64,000 bases of DNA, taken from contig NC_083637.1 in NCBI RefSeq assembly GCF_963576545.1, positions 25,452,507 to 25,516,506 on the forward strand, written 5' to 3'. The notes beneath the pieces were generated by a model. It was given only the letters and a program-made list of their open reading frames with translations. It was not told where the DNA came from and made no database searches. Each line of letters starts with the position of its first letter. Within the stretch, counting starts at the first letter, position 1. Shown piece after piece: positions 62,301-64,000 of this stretch. Made by a program: the position numbers and the translations under genes. This DNA is from Limanda limanda (lineage: Eukaryota; Chordata; Actinopteri; Pleuronectiformes; Pleuronectidae).

Positions 62301-63908
62301 CCAGTGTGCAGACTTCAACAGGTTAGTGTGTGTTCCTCTTTACACAGGCCTGTTGGTCTTGCTGCTGACAAATGGAAAGTCTGGATTTGGTTTAATGGTG
62401 CCCTTCTCATCTGTCCAGGTAACCCTCTGTCCCTGGTGGACTTGGTGCCTTTACTCCAGAAAACGCTCAAAGATGAGTCCTCTGTCACCTGCAAGATGGC
62501 TTGTTCTGCAGTGAGGGTAAGACGGATCCGTTTGAGTGTGTTGATCACCTGTGTGTTTGTGTTTTGAGTCTGACCTTTTTAATGTGTGTGTGTCCAGCAC
62601 TGCATCATGACGGTGTGCAGCAGTACTCTGAGTGAGCTCGGCTTGCAATTGTTGATCGACCTGCTGGCTCTGAGGGATTTATCCTATTGGCTCGTTCGGA
62701 CTGAGCTATTGGAGACCCTGGCTGAGATGGACTTCCGGTATGATTTTTTTATTTTGTTTCCCAGCTGAAATTCATCAATGATATGTTTTATCTGACTAAT
62801 ACTCACTCATTCATGTTTTTAGATTAATTAACTTCCTGGAGAGGAAAACGGAGAATTTGCACAAAGGAGATCATCACTACACTGGAGTAGGTTATTTTAC
62901 CTCATGCATTTCCTGTTAATATTTTGGATCCACAAACGAGTTCAGTGTAATTTTCATCTTGACCTGCCTGAACTGTGATCCCTAATTTGTAAATATGTTT
63001 CTTCATCCAGCGGCTGCGGTTGCAGGAAAGAATCCTGAATGATGTGGTCATCCGTCTCTTAGGAGATGATGATCCAAGAGTGCGGCACGTGGCTGCGTCT
63101 GCTGTCAGCAGGTACGACATCTTTTCTCCCACAAGCCGTTTTCAGACGTGTCTGGGAGAACGGCAGAATTGGGTCCGGACTGAGTTCTTGTTTCACACAT
63201 GCACAACATAGTGGGAGGTTTTCTGCTCAGACGCATTCACAACAGCAACAAATGGTCTGTATGATTCAGGTGGGGGTGGGGTGCAGATGCAGGATGTAAC
63301 TCATTTATTCCTCTGCAGAGATCAAGTGGTTTTGTTTACAGCACATCAACATTGCTGTCGGCTTTTATCTCTGTGAAATCTCTTGACATGTTCCTCAGTG
63401 TCCTGTGTGTGTGACAGCGCTATTTCGCCTGGAGATAAACATTATCAATCCCCCCTCTCTTGCTTGTGTTGAATCAAGTGTGGATCACCTGCTGTGGTCA
63501 GATCCTGCAGACTTTATACTAGGGGACCAGACGGAGAAAGTCTAACTCAAGTTCACACATAAACCTCCTCTGGAAAAAAATGCAGGGGAAGTCCGGAGTT
63601 CAGTGCATATTCGAAACCAGCTATAGTGTATTGTCAGTGTTGCACATCTTGTGTAGACAAGCGCATTTATTCGATTTTATTTTGTATTCATTTTTTCAAT
63701 TCTGCAGTACTAAAACTGTATTTTTATTTCCCTCATGTCCCTGTTTCCATCTCTCCAACAGACTGGTTCCCCGGTTGTTTTACGACTGTGACCAGGGCCA
63801 GGTGGACCCAGTGGTGGCTATTGCCCGAGACCAGAGTTCAATCTACCTGCAGCTGCTTATGCATGAGACACAACCACCCTCCCAGTTCACCGTTAGCACC
63901 ATCACAAG
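50250..63908 (+). CDS. htt: htt: huntingtin, N-terminal part (exons 1-22 plus one candidate exon); runs off the window
   Basis: Large cytoplasmic/nuclear HEAT-repeat scaffold acting in vesicle transport, autophagy and transcription. The 22 canonical exons read here join in one frame to 2846 nt (948 codons plus two bases); with the candidate exon at 58540-58719 the total is 3026 nt. The protein begins [17 protein letters not shown], the amphipathic N17 helix, then only four Gln and GPP where human HTT has long polyQ and polyPro. N-terminal HEAT repeats follow (about 60-370), then a long disordered acidic segment (about 386-690) with DSVD and VLDG caspase motifs, then further HEAT repeats. The last exon ends in phase 2, so the gene continues to the right. 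Roughly the first third of the human protein (3144 aa) is covered. Confidence 0.96.
50348..52362 (+). other. htt: htt intron 1
   Basis: GT-AG intron of 2.0 kb; the first 150 bp are CpG-rich. No repeat or exon recognised. Confidence 0.85.
52363..52446 (+). CDS. htt: htt exon 2
   Basis: Acceptor CTTTCACAG, donor AG|GTAGGC. Residues 33-60 with [20 protein letters not shown], highly conserved in vertebrate huntingtins. Confidence 0.97.
52494..52795. mobile_element. TTAA-type MITE, right end eroded
   Basis: Begins TTTAAAGGTCCAGTGTGCAT and contains GTAGCCCAGAACAGACAAAC, ACACTGGCTCTAGAGAGGGA and GCTTGGAAGGGGAGGG in the order of a very abundant percomorph MITE. The right end (GGCTAGATGTTACTATAATC) has lost its terminal repeat. 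Sits 47 bp after the htt exon 2 donor. Confidence 0.75.
53048..53168 (+). CDS. htt: htt exon 3
   Basis: Acceptor GGGAGCAG (unusually purine-rich), donor AAA|GTGAGC. Residues 61-101, [20 protein letters not shown] and [12 protein letters not shown]. Confidence 0.96.
53406..53465 (+). CDS. htt: htt exon 4
   Basis: Acceptor TTCTCTTAAG, donor AAG|GTGATG. Residues 102-121, [19 protein letters not shown]. Confidence 0.96.
53625..53704 (+). CDS. htt: htt exon 5
   Basis: Acceptor CCTCTGTAG, donor AG|GTAAAT. Residues 122-147, [20 protein letters not shown]. Confidence 0.97.
53958..54096 (+). CDS. htt: htt exon 6
   Basis: Acceptor GTGGTGCAG, donor AAG|GTATCA. Residues 148-194, [20 protein letters not shown] onward, HEAT repeat. 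Confidence 0.97.
54734..54875 (+). CDS. htt: htt exon 7
   Basis: Acceptor CTGTTCCAG, donor GG|GTAAGA. Residues 195-241, [24 protein letters not shown] repeat. Confidence 0.97.
55056..55234 (+). CDS. htt: htt exon 8
   Basis: Acceptor TTTTTCCAG, donor CAG|GTAAGG. Residues 242-301, including [20 protein letters not shown]. Confidence 0.97.
55318..55522 (+). CDS. htt: htt exon 9
   Basis: Acceptor GTCTCAAG, donor TG|GTAAGC. Residues 302-369 ([20 protein letters not shown] ...). An eight-C run encodes part of TPPPE. Confidence 0.97.
55794..55841 (+). CDS. htt: htt exon 10 (48 nt)
   Basis: Acceptor CCGTCTGCAG, donor AG|GTGACT. Residues 370-385, [16 protein letters not shown], equivalent to human [16 protein letters not shown]. 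Easily missed because of its size. Confidence 0.9.
56108..56185 (+). CDS. htt: htt exon 11
   Basis: Acceptor GCTTTCAG, donor AG|GTGAGA. Residues 386-411, [20 protein letters not shown], start of the disordered acidic segment. Confidence 0.93.
56327..56736 (+). CDS. htt: htt exon 12
   Basis: Acceptor GCTCACAG, donor CTG|GTCAGT. Residues 412-548. Conserved islands [20 protein letters not shown] (caspase-3-type DSVD) and [18 protein letters not shown] are separated by low-complexity sequence, including an eight-glycine tract (56452-56475) not found in human HTT. Confidence 0.95.
57115..57575 (-). pseudogene. decayed Tc1/mariner transposase relic
   Basis: On the minus strand, about 57560-57490 translates as [20 protein letters not shown], the central glycine-rich box of Tc1 transposases. 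Further downstream come remnants of WFLQHD (second catalytic Asp) and a stretch equivalent to the SPDLN-NLW region, interrupted by shifts and stops. A different Tc1 family from the intact one at 846-2452. Lies in the htt intron after exon 12. Confidence 0.7.
58540..58719 (+). CDS. htt: candidate extra htt exon (12b), serine-rich, 60 codons
   Basis: A long pyrimidine tract leads to acceptor GCCGCAG; the open segment is exactly 180 nt, phase 0 at both ends, with donor AAG|GTCAGC. It would insert 60 residues between exons 12 and 13 without shifting the frame. It begins [20 protein letters not shown] and continues into a Ser/Phe-rich stretch ending TSEK. Human HTT has no counterpart that I know of; TEGPD is shared with the end of exon 12. 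It may be alternative, teleost-specific, or a fortuitous ORF. Confidence 0.55.
59620..59746 (+). CDS. htt: htt exon 13 (canonical numbering)
   Basis: Acceptor GTGCACCAG, donor GG|GTAAGT. Residues 609-650 if 12b is included. [20 protein letters not shown] corresponds to human VLDGTDNQYLGLQIG and carries the caspase-6 cleavage position (VLD-G). Confidence 0.95.
59835..59950 (+). CDS. htt: htt exon 14
   Basis: Acceptor GTGTGCAG, donor AAG|GTAGAG. Residues 651-689, with [12 protein letters not shown] matching human DSSVDKFVLRDE. Confidence 0.93.
60101..60212 (+). CDS. htt: htt exon 15
   Basis: Acceptor CCTCTTAG, donor TG|GTGAGT. Residues 690-726, RIKGPIG ... [20 protein letters not shown]. Confidence 0.96.
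60453..60590 (+). CDS. htt: htt exon 16
   Basis: Acceptor TTTTTCTAG, donor AG|GTAGGT. Residues 727-772, [20 protein letters not shown]. Confidence 0.96.
60591..62162 (+). other. htt: htt intron 16
   Basis: GT-AG intron of 1.6 kb with a fragment of the CCTCTGCCAAGGAGGTT repeat family near 61215. No exon or other element seen. Confidence 0.8.
61215..61300 (+). repeat. fragment of the CCTCTGCCAAGGAGGTT repeat family
   Basis: ACCTCTGCCAAGGAGGTTTT at its start; the remainder diverges quickly. Third representative in the window. Confidence 0.5.
62163..62321 (+). CDS. htt: htt exon 17
   Basis: Acceptor CCCTTTCAG, donor AG|GTTAGT. Residues 773-825, [24 protein letters not shown] repeat. Confidence 0.96.
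62419..62516 (+). CDS. htt: htt exon 18
   Basis: Acceptor CTGTCCAG, donor AGG|GTAAGA. Residues 826-858, [20 protein letters not shown]. Confidence 0.97.
62598..62737 (+). CDS. htt: htt exon 19
   Basis: Acceptor GTGTCCAG, donor CG|GTATGA. Residues 859-904, [20 protein letters not shown] and [16 protein letters not shown]. Confidence 0.97.
62823..62886 (+). CDS. htt: htt exon 20
   Basis: Acceptor GTTTTTAG, donor GGA|GTAGGT. Residues 905-926, [20 protein letters not shown]. Confidence 0.96.
63011..63111 (+). CDS. htt: htt exon 21
   Basis: Acceptor TTCATCCAG, donor AG|GTACGA. Residues 927-959, [20 protein letters not shown] and [14 protein letters not shown] repeat. Confidence 0.97.
63133..63622. 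mobile_element. copy D of the inverted-repeat family, inside htt intron 21
   Basis: Begins AAGCCGTTTTCAGACGTGTC and ends near GAGTTCAGTGCATATTCGAA then ACCAGCT, a diverged inverse of the start. Internal words GTCCGGA and TTTCACACATGCACAAC are shared in kind with copies B and C. It begins about 21 bp after the exon 21 boundary and fills most of the 650-bp intron. Confidence 0.55.
63762..63908 (+). CDS. htt: htt exon 22 (last in window)
   Basis: Acceptor TCCAACAG, donor AG|GTAAAT. Residues 960-1008, [20 protein letters not shown] and [16 protein letters not shown]. Ends in phase 2; the next exon lies beyond 64000. Confidence 0.97.
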
Positions 63909-64000
63909 GTAAATGCATTCAATTGGCATCGCATGTCACTTGCTTTCAATGCCATCATTGTCAATAATACTCATTGGTCATGTTTCATTTTATTGTACCT

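Overview
The window is nuclear DNA from a ray-finned fish, most likely a percomorph teleost. It carries two large multi-exon vertebrate genes on the + strand in the order grk4 then htt. It also holds long CA/TG microsatellites, an intact Tc1 transposon and several teleost-type interspersed repeats (a Rex3-like LINE tail, Tc1-type and TTAA-type MITEs). GRK4 and HTT are also same-strand neighbours in mammals, so this is conserved synteny.

Layout. 1-845: no gene. 846-2452: complete Tc1/mariner element with an intact 334-aa transposase and near-identical ~190-bp inverted repeats. 2455-4640: repeat fragments and a degenerate TTATCTTAAC-type array. About 4750-5280: microsatellites and the CpG-rich 5' region of grk4. 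5281-45807: grk4, 16 coding exons, intact 576-codon reading frame, kinase catalytic residues all present, 13.9-kb intron 1. 45808-49900: 3' UTR and intergenic DNA. 49905-50249: htt promoter/5' UTR with CCAAT-like and GC boxes and a strong-context uORF. 50250-63908: the first 22 canonical exons of htt plus one candidate extra exon. htt continues beyond the window.

The two genes have separate roles. Grk4 is a membrane-associated AGC kinase that phosphorylates activated G-protein-coupled receptors. Huntingtin is a very large HEAT-repeat scaffold. The N-terminal part of huntingtin here has only four glutamines in place of the long polyQ tract of human HTT and almost no polyproline.

Most notable observations: (1) a phase 0/0, 180-nt serine-rich candidate exon between htt exons 12 and 13, placed exactly at the junction that encodes the caspase-6 site, so that inclusion would change its P4 residue; (2) a dispersed ~350-600 bp inverted-repeat element family (ends resembling AAGCTGTTTTCAGACATG) with four or five copies in introns of both genes, one starting about 21 bp after an htt splice donor; (3) a GC-AG last intron in grk4 whose retention would replace a PDZ-ligand/cysteine tail; (4) short uORFs in front of both genes; (5) a recently inserted-looking Tc1 copy. 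All exon boundaries were read by eye from splice sites, phase and remembered family sequence; no alignment was run.
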